Shown: in pieces, positions 7,425-18,701 of the stretch | How the letters are laid out: every line of letters starts with the position of its first letter | How positions within the stretch are numbered: the first letter of the stretch is position 1 | Origin: Noviherbaspirillum soli | GTDB taxonomy: Bacteria > Pseudomonadota > Gammaproteobacteria > Burkholderiales > Burkholderiaceae_D | Reading direction: 5' to 3' | Length of the DNA stretch: 64,000 bases | Assembly: GCF_015352955.1 (NCBI RefSeq) | Contig: NZ_JACYOX010000019.1 | Location: forward strand, 1 to 64,000 | Translations under genes and position numbers: made by a program | The notes under the pieces: model-generated | Seen by the model: only the letters and a program-made list of their open reading frames with translations | What the model was told of the DNA's origin: nothing | Database searches by the model: none

Positions 7425-8186
7425 TCAGGAATGCAGGTCGTTGACGCCCACCAGCGCCACGGAGATATTGTCAGCGCCGCCAGCCGCATTGGCTGCATCG
7501 ATCAGCGCCGCGCCGGCGTCGGCCAGCGTGCCAGGAGCCTGCAGCAGCACTTGTGCAATCTCTTCGTCGTCAATCATGTCGTTCAGGCCATCCGAGCAAA
7601 ACAGATAGACGTCGCCGCGCTCCACCGCATGCTCATGCACTTCCACCGCGAGTTCGGCCTCGACGCCCAATGCTCTTGTGACCAGATTGCGTATCGATGA
7701 GCCCCGCGCCTCTTCCACCGTCAGCAGCCCGCCGTCGATGCGTTCCTGCAGCACCGAATGGTCGCGCGTGATCAGGCTCAGCAGGCCATCGCGCAGCCGG
7801 TAGGCACGCGAGTCGCCCGCGTGCGCCACGATCAGCCTGTCCTGGTGAAACAAGCCGGCGACCAGCGTGGCGCCCATGCCGCGGTAAGCCGGCTCGTCGA
7901 GCGCCGCGGCAATGATGGCGGTATTGGCCTCCAGCACCGCGTCGACCAGCACTTGCCACAGATCGTCGGGAACGATGGGCCGGTGCAGGAAGTGCTGCTC
8001 GACCACATCCGTGATCACCGACACGGCGATATCGCTCGCCACTTCCCCCGCCGCGTAGCCACCCATGCCATCGGCCAGCACCACCAGTCCGCAAGCCGGC
8101 AGCACCGTAACCGCATCTTCATTGTGGTCGCGCACCCGGCCGGCGTCGGTCAAGGCGGCATAGTCGAATCCGGCATGGGTGGACAT
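7425..8186 (-). CDS. PP2C-family Ser/Thr protein phosphatase (Stp1-like)
   Basis: The 253-residue protein carries the PP2C metal-binding motifs: DAGRVRDHNED (14-24), LADGMGGYAAGEVAS with Asp39-Gly40, GDSRAYRL, and CSDGLNDMIDDEEI followed by GGADNISVALV. These enzymes remove phosphate from Ser/Thr in the cytoplasm using two Mn or Mg ions, often opposing a eukaryote-like kinase. No kinase or FHA protein is encoded nearby. The start at ATG 8186 (MSTHAGF) is chosen; a TTG at 8213 would add nine residues. It is convergent with the phasin and shares its terminator. Confidence 0.9.
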   Translation of the reverse strand: MSTHAGFDYAALTDAGRVRDHNEDAVTVLPACGLVVLADGMGGYAAGEVASDIAVSVITDVVEQHFLHRPIVPDDLWQVLVDAVLEANTAIIAAALDEPAYRGMGATLVAGLFHQDRLIVAHAGDSRAYRLRDGLLSLITRDHSVLQERIDGGLLTVEEARGSSIRNLVTRALGVEAELAVEVHEHAVERGDVYLFCSDGLNDMIDDEEIAQVLLQAPGTLADAGAALIDAANAAGGADNISVALVGVNDLHS

Positions 8187-8484
8187 GAGGGCGCGGGAGT
8201 TGTCAGGATTCAAACAATATAGCGCAGTGCATTGGTGAGGGGCAATGGCGGCCTGCGGGGCAGCTCCGTATCACGCGCAGAGGGCTGCACTTTTGAAAGT
8301 GATGGGGCAGGTGCCGCGTTGTTGCCGTTGCTTTTGAGGTTTCGTCGATAACGCCGTCTTGTTATCTCCAGCCAGTTTCCACCTTCCCTGGCGGTCTGCG
8401 CAAGGCCGCTTCCAGTCGCCCGAACTTTTTGCTGCCCGCTGACTCCCTCCGGGTAGTCATCTGTTTCAGCAAAAGGAGAAGCAC
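8187..8484. other. Divergent promoter gap with a repeat fragment
   Basis: This region between the phosphatase and the PfpI-like gene holds no convincing gene. CCGTTGCTTTTGAGGT at 8325-8340 resembles part of repeat copy B (gttgcttttgaagt near 51012 and 51045) and may be a decayed fragment of that family. Otherwise nothing was recognised. Confidence 0.4.
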
Positions 8485-9084
8485 ATGGATCCGGCACTCA
8501 ACGGGCTGCACATCGCCATCCTCGTTACCGATGGCTTCGAGCAGGCTGAACTGACGCAACCCAAGGATGCGCTGGAAGGCGAGGGGGCGATTACCAAGAT
8601 CATTTCCGACAAGCGCGGCATGGTGCAGGGCATGAACCATGACCAGCCGGCCGACCAGTTTCCGGTGGACCTGACTTTCGACGAAGCCTATTCGCAAGAC
8701 TTCGATGCGGTGCTGCTGCCCGGCGGCGAGGTCAATTCGGCGCGGATACGCGATATCGAGCCGGCGCAAAAGATCGTGAAAGGCATCACGGCGCAGGGCA
8801 AGCCGATCGCAGTGATCTGCCACGGCGCATGGCTGCTGGCATCGGCCGGGCTGGTGCAGGGAAAGACCATGACCAGCCACCAGGACCTGGAACAGGACCT
8901 GAAAAAGGCCGGTGTCAACTGGGTGGATCAGGAAGTGGTGGTGGACGGCAACTGGGTCAGCAGCCGCAAGCCGGAGGACATACCGGCATTCAATGCGCGC
9001 ATGGTCGAGGTCTTCGGACAACGCATGCGCGACAGGGTGGCGGGGACGCCGGATGAGGGCGCGGTAGGCATCGCGTCGAGCTGA
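8485..9084 (+). CDS. DJ-1/PfpI family protein (class I glutamine amidotransferase-like)
   Basis: The 199-residue protein has the PfpI fold: HIAILVTDGFEQAEL with Glu19, FDAVLLPGGEVNSARIR, and the nucleophile elbow AVICHGAWLL with Cys112-His113. Relatives such as YhbO and PfpI act as stress-related glyoxalases, deglycases or chaperones; the exact activity here is not shown. The start at 8485 has a strong AAAGGAG ribosome site. It stands alone, divergent from the PP2C gene and convergent with the RNA methyltransferase. Confidence 0.92.
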   Translation: MDPALNGLHIAILVTDGFEQAELTQPKDALEGEGAITKIISDKRGMVQGMNHDQPADQFPVDLTFDEAYSQDFDAVLLPGGEVNSARIRDIEPAQKIVKGITAQGKPIAVICHGAWLLASAGLVQGKTMTSHQDLEQDLKKAGVNWVDQEVVVDGNWVSSRKPEDIPAFNARMVEVFGQRMRDRVAGTPDEGAVGIASS

Positions 9085-9136
9085 TGCCGGGACCGCATGC
9101 CGCCGCGATGCGGGCTGGCGGCATAGGACGCAGGCG

Positions 9137-10342
9137 TCAGGACTTCGGCTTGGCTTCCTCGCGCCGGTTGAAACCGGCGACCATGTCGAAGCGGAACAGC
9201 CTGCATTCGATCGCGCCGTTGAAGAACGGCGTCTTGCGTGCTTCCTTCAGGCGCAGCAGCTTGGGCAGGCCGAGGTCGGCGGTGAACAGGAACACCTTCC
9301 AGCCGGCGAAGCGCTGCTTGAGCGTGGTGCCGAATGCGCTGAAGAAGGCAATCGCCATGTCGTCTTCGGGCATGGTGCTGTCGCCGCGCACGCCGATCCG
9401 CTCGCCATAGGGCGGGTTGGTGACGATAAAGCCCGGCGCATCGCTGGGCGGCTTCACCTCCTGCGCCTCGATCTGCTTCAGCGGCACCTCGAACGGAATG
9501 CCGGCGCGCTGCAGGTTGGCGCGCGCCATGGCCACCATGTCGCCGGAAATGTCGCTGCCGAAAATCGTCGGTTCGGCCGGCAGGGGCCGCGGCTTGACGC
9601 TGCCCTTGACCTGCCGCCATTCATCGGCGCTGAAGGGCGTGAACTTCTCGAATGCAAAGGCGCGGCGGGCGCCGGGCGGAATGCCGGCCAGCATCTGCGC
9701 CGCCTCGGCCAGGATGGTGCCCGAGCCGCACATCGGATCGAACAGCACCTCGCCGGGTTTCCAGCCCGATACCCGCAGCAAACCGGCCGCCAGGTTCTCG
9801 CGCAGCGGCGCGTCGCCGGTGTCGAGCCGCCAGCCGCGCTTGAACAGCGCCTCGCCCGAGGTATCGAGATAGAGCGTGACGGTGCGCGCGTCGATGAAGG
9901 CAAACACCCGCATGTCGGGCGTGCGGGTGTTGACCGACGGCCGCTTGCCGCAGAGGTCGCGGAAACGGTCGCAGACGGCATCCTTGATCTTCAGCGTGGT
10001 GAATTCCAGGCTCTTCAGCGGCGACTTGATGGCGGTGACATCGATGCGGATCGTATGGTGCACGTCGAACCAGTCTTCCCAGGGCTGGGCCAGCGCCAGG
10101 TCGTAGACGTCGTTTTCATTGAGATAGCTGGCATGCGCCACCCGCATCAGCACCCTGGAGGCGATGCGCGAGTGCAGGTTGACCCGCATTGCGTCGGCCA
10201 TCGTGCCCGAGCAATGCACGCCGCCCGGCACCTGGGTGTGGACCTTGAGCGTGGGCGAATAGCCTTGCGCGATCTCGTTGAGTTCTTCCGCCAGCGCGGC
10301 TTCCATGCCGCGCGGGCAGGGGCAAAAATAGGAATGGTTCAT
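9137..10342 (-). CDS. THUMP-domain class I SAM-dependent RNA methyltransferase (RlmL N-terminal-half type)
   Basis: The 401-residue protein begins NHSYFCPCPRGMEAALAEEL, continues with a THUMP RNA-binding domain to about residue 160, then a Rossmann methyltransferase with LFDPMCGSGTILAEAA (SAM-binding), FGSDISGDMV and the catalytic NPPYGERIG. It matches the half of E. coli RlmL that makes m2G at position 2445 of 23S rRNA, without the RlmK half. The exact target is inferred. The start at 10342 is preceded by AAAGGG, and just upstream is a hexanucleotide repeat tract that could affect expression. Confidence 0.88.
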   Translation of the reverse strand: MNHSYFCPCPRGMEAALAEELNEIAQGYSPTLKVHTQVPGGVHCSGTMADAMRVNLHSRIASRVLMRVAHASYLNENDVYDLALAQPWEDWFDVHHTIRIDVTAIKSPLKSLEFTTLKIKDAVCDRFRDLCGKRPSVNTRTPDMRVFAFIDARTVTLYLDTSGEALFKRGWRLDTGDAPLRENLAAGLLRVSGWKPGEVLFDPMCGSGTILAEAAQMLAGIPPGARRAFAFEKFTPFSADEWRQVKGSVKPRPLPAEPTIFGSDISGDMVAMARANLQRAGIPFEVPLKQIEAQEVKPPSDAPGFIVTNPPYGERIGVRGDSTMPEDDMAIAFFSAFGTTLKQRFAGWKVFLFTADLGLPKLLRLKEARKTPFFNGAIECRLFRFDMVAGFNRREEAKPKS

Positions 10343-10366
10343 GGGGTACCCTTTGTCCGTTGTGTC

Positions 10367-10403
<37 letters not shown>

Positions 10404-10440
10404 TGCTGCTATGTCTGTTGTGGCTGTGAATGACGTGAAG

Positions 10441-11046
10441 TCATTCTCTGCGGAAGGCGCGTTCGACGAAGTCGAGCCGGTCCTGGCCCCAGTACGGTTC
10501 GCCGTCGACGACGTACCATGGCGCGCCGAATACATTGGCGGCAATGGCGTCATCGGTATAGCGCTGATACTCGGCCTGCACTGCGGCCGTGGCGGCTGCC
10601 TTCATCAGGGCCGCGCCGTCGAGTCCGGCCTCGCCGGCGATCGCGGCCAGCGTGGCGTCGTCGGCGATATTGCGCTGCTCGGCCCATACCGCGCTGCCGA
10701 TGCGGCCGGTCAGGTCCATGGCGGCCTCATTGCCGTGCGCCAGCTTGGCGGCGATGATCAGGAACGCCGCCGGGTCGCCGGCGACCGGGAAGAACTGCGG
10801 CTGCAGGTTCAGCGGCTTGCCCAGATAACGGCTCCAGCGTTCCAGTTCCACCAGCCGGTAGGCTTGGCGCTGCGGCGCCCGCTTGCCCAGCGGCAAGCCA
10901 CCCGAAAGTCCGAAGACCCGGCCAAGGTCGAATGGACGCACATCCACCTGCACCTGGTATTGACGCACCAGGTCGGCGAAGCGCTGGTGTCCCAGGTAGA
11001 CGTAAGGCGAGGGCGGAGCGAGATAGTAGGTGCAGGTTTGGGTCAT
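10441..11046 (-). CDS. 2-hydroxychromene-2-carboxylate isomerase / DsbA-like thioredoxin-fold protein
   Basis: The 201-residue protein fits the kappa-GST-like HCCA isomerase family: YYLAPPSPYVYLGHQRF at the start, a helical middle domain, and FGAPWYVVDGEPYWGQDRLDFVER at the end with the cis-Pro loop (GAPW). There is no CxxC, so it is not a disulfide oxidoreductase. HCCA isomerases use glutathione in naphthalene breakdown, but no aromatic pathway is nearby, so the role here is open. It starts at 11046, 15 bases after the hemJ stop, in the same direction. Confidence 0.87.
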   Translation of the reverse strand: MTQTCTYYLAPPSPYVYLGHQRFADLVRQYQVQVDVRPFDLGRVFGLSGGLPLGKRAPQRQAYRLVELERWSRYLGKPLNLQPQFFPVAGDPAAFLIIAAKLAHGNEAAMDLTGRIGSAVWAEQRNIADDATLAAIAGEAGLDGAALMKAAATAAVQAEYQRYTDDAIAANVFGAPWYVVDGEPYWGQDRLDFVERAFRRE

Positions 11047-11061
11047 GGATGGCTCGGTTTC

Positions 11062-11490
11062 TTAAAAGGGTTTGACCACGACCAGGATGGTCACGGCAAG
11101 CAGGCCGATCACGGGGACTTCATTGAACCAGCGGTACCAGGTATGGCTGCGCGCATTGCGGCCGCCTTCGAACTTGCGCAGCAGCGAGCCGCAGGCATGG
11201 TGATAGCCGATCAGCAGCACCACCAGCGCCAGCTTGGCATGCAGCCAGCCGTTACCCGGCCCGCGGCCGATGCCGTAGCCCAGCCACAGCCACAGGCCGA
11301 AGGCCAGCGCCGCCACCATCAGGATGCCGGAGAAGCGGTACAGCTTCCTCGCCATCAGCAGCAGGCGATCGGTCGTGGTTTTGTCTTCCGGCGCCACCAT
11401 GGCCAGGTTGACGAAAATCCGCGGCAGGTAGAACAGGCCGGCGAACCAGGAGGCGACGAAGACGATGTGCAGCGATTTGACCCAGAGCAT
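11062..11490 (-). CDS. hemJ: Protoporphyrinogen IX oxidase HemJ
   Basis: The 142-residue membrane protein begins MLWVKSLHIVFVASWFAGLF and has four predicted membrane helices (about 1-20, 55-75, 82-100 and 120-142). The conserved His8 in KSLHI and the LHAKLALV segment with its Lys match HemJ (UPF0093), the oxygen-independent enzyme for the next-to-last step of heme synthesis in many Proteobacteria. hemH (last step) and hemL (early step) also occur in this window but are not adjacent. It starts at 11490 and lies 31 bases past the proA stop in the same direction. Confidence 0.9.
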   Translation of the reverse strand: MLWVKSLHIVFVASWFAGLFYLPRIFVNLAMVAPEDKTTTDRLLLMARKLYRFSGILMVAALAFGLWLWLGYGIGRGPGNGWLHAKLALVVLLIGYHHACGSLLRKFEGGRNARSHTWYRWFNEVPVIGLLAVTILVVVKPF

Positions 11491-11521
11491 GCGGTATGTG
11501 TTCCTTCAGTTGATCGGGCGC

Positions 11522-12787
11522 CTACTTGCGCACTTCGCCGTGGCCGAACACCACGTATTTCAGCGAGGTGAGGCCTTCCAGGCCGACCGGGCCGCGGGCA
11601 TGCAGCTTGTCGTTGGAGATGCCGATCTCCGCGCCCAGGCCGTATTCGAAGCCGTCGGCGAAGCGGGTGGATGCGTTCACCATTACCGAGGCGGAATCGA
11701 CCTCGCGCAGGAAACGCATCGCCCGGCTGTAGTTCTCGGTGACGATGGCGTCGGTATGCCTGGAAGAATAGGTGTTGATGTGGTCGATGGCCTCGTCCAT
11801 GTCGTCGACGATCTTCACCGCGAGAATCGGCGCCAGGTATTCGGTCTGCCAGTCGGCTTCGGTGGCGTGCGCCAGGTGCGGATAGCCGGCCAGCAGCGTA
11901 TGCGCGGTTTCATCGGCACGCAATTCCACTTCGCGGGTGCGGTACAGCGCGGCCAGGCGCAGCAGGGCCTCGGGCGCGATCTCGCGCGCCACCAGCAGGG
12001 TTTCCATGGTGTTGCAGGTGCCGTAGCGGTGGCACTTGGCATTGAAGGCGATCGCCAGCGCCTTTTCAATGTCGGCCTGGTCGTCGATGTAGACATGGCA
12101 GATGCCATCCAGGTGCTTGATCATCGGCACCGTGGATTCGCGCATCAGCCGTTCGATCAGGCCCTTGCCGCCGCGCGGCACGATCACGTCCACATACTGC
12201 GGCATCGTGATCAGCGCGCCGACCGCAGCGCGGTCGGTGGTCTCGACGATCTGCACGCCGTCGGCCGGCAGGCCGGCGCCGGCCATGCCTTCCTTGACCA
12301 GCTTTGCCAGCGCCTGGTTGCAATGGATCGCTTCCGAGCCGCCGCGCAGGATGGTGGCGTTGCCGCTCTTGATGCACAGGCCGGCGGCGTCCACCGTCAC
12401 GTTGGGACGGGCTTCATAGATGATGCCTATCACGCCCAGCGGCACCCGCATCTGGCCGACCTGGATGCCGGTCGGGCGGAATTTCATGTTGGAGATTTCG
12501 CCGATCGGGTCGGGCAGGGCGACGATCTGCTCCAGGCCTTCGGCCATGGTGGCAATCGCCTGGTCCGACAGCGTCAGGCGGTCCAGCATGGCTGGCGCCA
12601 GGCCGGCGGCGCGGGCGGCTTCCAGGTCGCGCTGGTTGGCTGCCTTCAACTCCTCGGCGTCGCGCCTGATTGCGGCCGCGATCAGCGACAGCGCCTGGTT
12701 CTTGGCGGCGGTGTCGGCGCGCGCCATGGCGCGCGATGCGGCGCGGGCGCGCTGGCCGACTTCACTCATGTACTGTTGGATATCCAT
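11522..12787 (-). CDS. proA: Gamma-glutamyl phosphate reductase
   Basis: The 421-residue enzyme reduces gamma-glutamyl phosphate to glutamate semialdehyde with NADPH, the second step of proline synthesis in the cytoplasm. Recognisable segments are [33 protein letters not shown], the catalytic Cys in [11 protein letters not shown], and the C-terminal [19 protein letters not shown]. The start at ATG 12787 ([14 protein letters not shown]) follows GAGGAAAG at good spacing; a TTG at 12802 is in frame but weaker. proB is not adjacent. It follows holA by 30 bases on the same strand. Confidence 0.97.
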   Translation of the reverse strand: MDIQQYMSEVGQRARAASRAMARADTAAKNQALSLIAAAIRRDAEELKAANQRDLEAARAAGLAPAMLDRLTLSDQAIATMAEGLEQIVALPDPIGEISNMKFRPTGIQVGQMRVPLGVIGIIYEARPNVTVDAAGLCIKSGNATILRGGSEAIHCNQALAKLVKEGMAGAGLPADGVQIVETTDRAAVGALITMPQYVDVIVPRGGKGLIERLMRESTVPMIKHLDGICHVYIDDQADIEKALAIAFNAKCHRYGTCNTMETLLVAREIAPEALLRLAALYRTREVELRADETAHTLLAGYPHLAHATEADWQTEYLAPILAVKIVDDMDEAIDHINTYSSRHTDAIVTENYSRAMRFLREVDSASVMVNASTRFADGFEYGLGAEIGISNDKLHARGPVGLEGLTSLKYVVFGHGEVRK

Positions 12788-12817
12788 TTCTTTCCTCTTC
12801 AAATGCGTGCGACCGCT

Positions 12818-13843
12818 TCAGTGGGCGCGTCCGCGGGCCAGTTTCAGCGCCAGTTGCAGGAGTGCATCCCAGGGATCGCCGGAAAACGCCTTGGCGCGCA
12901 GGCCCTTGACCATGCGGTCGATCTGCGCCGCATCCTGCAATGCTTCCCGCAGCAGCGACAGCGGCAGGCGCCGCAGCGCGCCTTCGGCCAGCCGCTCGCG
13001 CGGCCCCCAGATGCGGTATTCCTTCAACAGCGCCGGCAGGGGCCTGCCCTGCGACAGGCCGGTCTGCAACTTGAGCAGGGTGCGGATTTCCTCGGCCACC
13101 GCCCACAGCACCAGCGGCAGCGCCTCGCCTTCGCCTTTCAAACCTTCCAGCATGCGCACCAGGCGCGCCGCATCGCCGGCCAGCATCGCCTCGCTGAGCT
13201 TGAACACATCATAGCGCGCCACGTTCAGCACCGCGTCGTGGATGGCCTCGAAGCTGAGCTTGCCGGGCGGATGCAGCAGCGCCAGCTTCTGCAGTTCCTG
13301 ATGCGCTGCCAGCAGATTGCCTTCGACCCGTTCGACGATGAAGGCGATGCCGTCACGGTCGGCGCTCTGCTGCTGCGCCGCCAGGCGCTGGCCTATCCAG
13401 TTGGGCAACTGGGCCCGGTCCACCAGCGGGATGTCGATGAAGACGCCGGCCTGCTGCAGGGTCGTCACCCAGGCTGCCTTCTGGCTGGCCCAGTCCAGCT
13501 TGGGCAGGGTGATCAGCGTCACATTGTCCGGGTTGAGCGCTGCCGCATAGGCCTGCAGCGCCTGGCCGCCGTCCTTGCCCGGCTTGCCGGTGGGGATGCG
13601 CAGCTCGATCAGCTTGCGCTCGCCGAACAGGGATTGCGACTGGCTGGCGGCCAGCAGTTCGCCCCACTTGAAGCTGCGCTCCACGCTCAGCACCTCGCGC
13701 TCGGCATAACCCTGGGCGCGGGCGCACTTGCGTATCTTGTCGGCCGCCTCCAGCGCCAGCAAGTGCTCGTCGCTGGCGATCACGTACAGCGGCGCCAGGC
13801 TCTTGGCCAGGTGCGCGTCCAGCGCGTCGATGCGCAGTTGCAT
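12818..13843 (-). CDS. holA: DNA polymerase III delta subunit
   Basis: The 341-residue clamp-loader subunit HolA opens the beta clamp for loading onto DNA. The N-terminal YVIASDEHLLALEAADKIR, the VERSFKWGELLAASQSQSLF segment and the C-terminal collar with GPRERLAEGAL match beta-proteobacterial HolA, as does the length. The motif positions equivalent to Walker A are degenerate, which is normal for this subunit. It starts at 13843, nine bases after the lptE stop, in the usual leuS-lptE-holA order. Confidence 0.96.
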   Translation of the reverse strand: MQLRIDALDAHLAKSLAPLYVIASDEHLLALEAADKIRKCARAQGYAEREVLSVERSFKWGELLAASQSQSLFGERKLIELRIPTGKPGKDGGQALQAYAAALNPDNVTLITLPKLDWASQKAAWVTTLQQAGVFIDIPLVDRAQLPNWIGQRLAAQQQSADRDGIAFIVERVEGNLLAAHQELQKLALLHPPGKLSFEAIHDAVLNVARYDVFKLSEAMLAGDAARLVRMLEGLKGEGEALPLVLWAVAEEIRTLLKLQTGLSQGRPLPALLKEYRIWGPRERLAEGALRRLPLSLLREALQDAAQIDRMVKGLRAKAFSGDPWDALLQLALKLARGRAH

Positions 13844-13852
13844 GGTATCGGC

Positions 13853-14404
13853 CTACTTTGAAGCCGGCGCCGGCGTCGGTGCCGCTTCCGGCGCCGGCGC
13901 CAGCGGCTTGATGGCGGAAATGCGGCGCAGCACCTGCTGCACCAGGTCGGTCTGCATTTCCTGGTACATCTGGGCTTCCTCGACTTCCTTGGCCAGCGCC
14001 TGGGCTTCGTTATAGCTCTGCACGCGCCGGATCAGCACCTCGTTCGGCGCCAGCAGCTGCCGGCCCTCTTTGTCGATCACGCGGAAATTGAGCCGGTAGA
14101 ACAGGTTGTATTCCCGCACCCGGCCCTGGCTGTTCAGGGACAGGATCTGCTTTTCCCGGCCTTCGCGGAGCACTTCCAGTATCGCGTCGGCTTCCTCGCG
14201 CGTCTTCACCACCCGCACATTGCCCATCGCGTTGAGGTTGCGCCGCAGCTGCACGCCCACCGGCGAGGTTTCGCCAAAGCCCAGGAAGATGGTGGAAAAG
14301 GGCAGCGGATCCTGCGGCCCGGTGCCGCGCAGCGTGAAGCCGCAGGCGCTCAGCGCCAGCATCGCTGCCAGCGCCAGCAGGGTCGTGCTCAACAATTTAC
14401 GCAT
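13853..14404 (-). CDS. lptE: LPS-assembly lipoprotein LptE
   Basis: The 183-residue outer-membrane lipoprotein has a signal peptide (MRKLLSTTLLALAAMLALSA) with lipidation at Cys21 in LSAC, followed by GFTLRGTGPQDPLPFSTIFL, typical of LptE/RlpB. It plugs the LptD barrel that inserts lipopolysaccharide into the outer leaflet. The C-terminal tail is Ala/Pro rich (APAPEAAPTPAPASK), a common feature in this group. It lies 22 bases after leuS and just before holA in one transcript. Confidence 0.95.
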   Translation of the reverse strand: MRKLLSTTLLALAAMLALSACGFTLRGTGPQDPLPFSTIFLGFGETSPVGVQLRRNLNAMGNVRVVKTREEADAILEVLREGREKQILSLNSQGRVREYNLFYRLNFRVIDKEGRQLLAPNEVLIRRVQSYNEAQALAKEVEEAQMYQEMQTDLVQQVLRRISAIKPLAPAPEAAPTPAPASK

Positions 14405-14426
14405 GGCGTTCCGTTTCCTCGTTGGC

Positions 14427-17150
<2,724 letters not shown>

Positions 17151-17205
17151 TTATACTGGCTGCCCACCGCAAGTGGCGCCGCCGCCGCTTGCGCCCGGGC
17201 GGGCG

Positions 17206-17535
17206 TCAGCGCAGCAGCAGCCGCAATGCCGGCGCCGCGCCGGTCTCGGCATGGCGCAGGTTGACTTCCTCCACCACGTCTTCCAGCGCGGCCAGCACCT
17301 CGGGCGCCTGTCGCCTGACCAGGCCGGCATCGGTGACGGTGATGTCGAGCAGTTCGCCCGGCGCCAGCGCGAAGCGGCTCATGCCGTCGTTATCGCGCAC
17401 GCCGGACAGGCAGTCGATCAGGGCGCTGATGTTGTTGCCGTAAAAATCGGGCAGGCCGAATTCGCGCCGGCATTCGCGGTGCAGCGCCGGCATGCCGGTC
17501 AGCCGGCGGCCATCCAGGCGGGCGCTGGCCGTCAT
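17206..17535 (-). CDS. Barstar-family protein (predicted ribonuclease inhibitor)
   Basis: The 109-residue protein has the barstar pattern: a strand-turn segment RLDGRRLTGMPALHRECRRE, then FGLPDFYGNNISALIDCLSG, which is the conserved GxPxYYGxNxDAxxDCL motif, and a C-terminal strand. Barstar proteins bind and block barnase-type RNases. No barnase-like gene is visible here, so its partner is unknown. Its ATG (17533-17535) lies one base after the exbD stop, so the two are translationally coupled. Confidence 0.85.
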   Translation of the reverse strand: MTASARLDGRRLTGMPALHRECRREFGLPDFYGNNISALIDCLSGVRDNDGMSRFALAPGELLDITVTDAGLVRRQAPEVLAALEDVVEEVNLRHAETGAAPALRLLLR

Positions 17536-17536
17536 G

Positions 17537-17983
17537 CTATTTACGCGCCGGCGCAGCTGCGGCGGCCGCAGCCGTGGGTTCGGTGACGAATCCCAGCTTG
17601 CTCAGCCCGTTGTTCTGGGCAGCCGCCATCACCTGGGCGATCACTTCATAGCGGGTCGACTTGTCGGCGCGCAGCTGCAGTTCCGGCTGCGGCTGTTTCT
17701 GCGCCGCTTGCGCCATCCGCGCCGGCAGGTCGGCCTGGGCGACCGGCGCATCGTTCCAGAATACCTCGCCGGCCGCATTGATCGACAGCGTCACGGTTTC
17801 CGGCTTTTCCGGCGCCGGCGCCGACTGCGCGCTCGGCAGGTCGAGCTTGACCGCGTGGGTGAACAGCGGCGCGGTGATGATGAAGATCACCAGCAGCACC
17901 AGCATCACGTCCACCATCGGTGTGACGTTGATGTCAGCCATCGGCGCGCCCTGCCGGTTATTGTCGAATCCGCCAAATGCCAT
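17537..17983 (-). CDS. exbD: Biopolymer transport protein ExbD
   Basis: The 148-residue inner-membrane protein has one N-terminal transmembrane helix (MVDVMLVLLVIFIITAPLF, residues 23-41) holding the proton-pathway Asp in TPMVDVMLVLL, followed by a periplasmic domain with LDLPSAQSAP. It forms the proton-driven motor with ExbB that powers TonB. A C-terminal Ala-rich tail (TAAAAAAAPARK) is unusual but harmless. It starts at 17983, 14 bases after exbB, and is followed by the barstar-like gene after a single base. Confidence 0.95.
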   Translation of the reverse strand: MAFGGFDNNRQGAPMADINVTPMVDVMLVLLVIFIITAPLFTHAVKLDLPSAQSAPAPEKPETVTLSINAAGEVFWNDAPVAQADLPARMAQAAQKQPQPELQLRADKSTRYEVIAQVMAAAQNNGLSKLGFVTEPTAAAAAAAPARK

Positions 17984-17997
17984 GATGTTCCTCCTGC

Positions 17998-18690
17998 TTA
18001 TTTGCCGACGCGGCTGCCGGTGGTCAGGTACGCATGCAGATCGTGCGCGAAGGCATCGAGTTCCGCCAGCGTGACCCGGTTGACGCGGGTGAAGGCGTTA
18101 TAGGCCAGCACCGCCGGAATGGCCACCACCAGGCCCAGCGCGGTCATGATCAGCGCCTCGCCGACCGGCCCGGCCACCTTGTCGATCTGCACCGTGCCCG
18201 ACGCCGAGACCGCGATCAGCGCATGATAGATGCCCCATACCGTGCCGAACAGGCCGACGAAGGGGGCGGTTGATCCGACCGATGCCAGCAGTGTCAGGCC
18301 GTTTTCCAGCCGCGAGGAAACCCGGTTGATTTCCTGGCGCAGCGTGCGGGTGATCAGCTCGCCCGGATCGACCGCCGCATTCAGCGAGTTGTCCTGGGCG
18401 CGCAGGTTGGCCGCTTCCATGCTCTGCGCCGCCAGCGGCGTGTAGACCCGCTCGCTGTCGGCGCTCTTCATCACCGCGACGGCGTCGGCCAGCGTCGGCG
18501 CCTTCCAAAAAGCTTCCAGCGCGCCGGCGCTGCGCCGGATGCGCCAGGAACTCCAGGCCTTGGCCAGGATGTAGTACCAGCTGACGATGGACATGGCCAG
18601 CAGCACATAGGCGACTGCGTGCGATACCGCGTCGCCTTGCGCCCAGTAGTGGGCCAGTCCCATGCTTTGATTTGCGATTGTCGGGTTCAT
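17998..18690 (-). CDS. exbB: Biopolymer transport protein ExbB (MotA/TolQ/ExbB family)
   Basis: The 230-residue inner-membrane protein has three transmembrane segments, including GSTAPFVGLFGTVWGIYHAL and EALIMTALGLVVAIPAVLAY, which are the two family signatures around the proton channel. With ExbD it converts the proton gradient into force on TonB. The start at 18690 (MNPTIANQSMGLAHYW) is 11 bases after the tonB stop; the frame is open further upstream but would overlap tonB. The tonB-exbB-exbD order suits iron uptake, and fur is encoded close by. Confidence 0.95.
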   Translation of the reverse strand: MNPTIANQSMGLAHYWAQGDAVSHAVAYVLLAMSIVSWYYILAKAWSSWRIRRSAGALEAFWKAPTLADAVAVMKSADSERVYTPLAAQSMEAANLRAQDNSLNAAVDPGELITRTLRQEINRVSSRLENGLTLLASVGSTAPFVGLFGTVWGIYHALIAVSASGTVQIDKVAGPVGEALIMTALGLVVAIPAVLAYNAFTRVNRVTLAELDAFAHDLHAYLTTGSRVGK

Positions 18691-18701
18691 CTGCGTTTGT
18701 T

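Noticed and set aside
8210-8497. 95-residue minus-strand frame between the phosphatase and PfpI-like genes
   Set aside because: It covers the promoter and start of the PfpI-like gene in antisense and has no recognisable features.
11465-13861. 798-residue open frame opposite proA and holA
   Set aside because: Antisense artefact with His/Gln/Arg-rich composition; the minus-strand genes have full conserved motifs.
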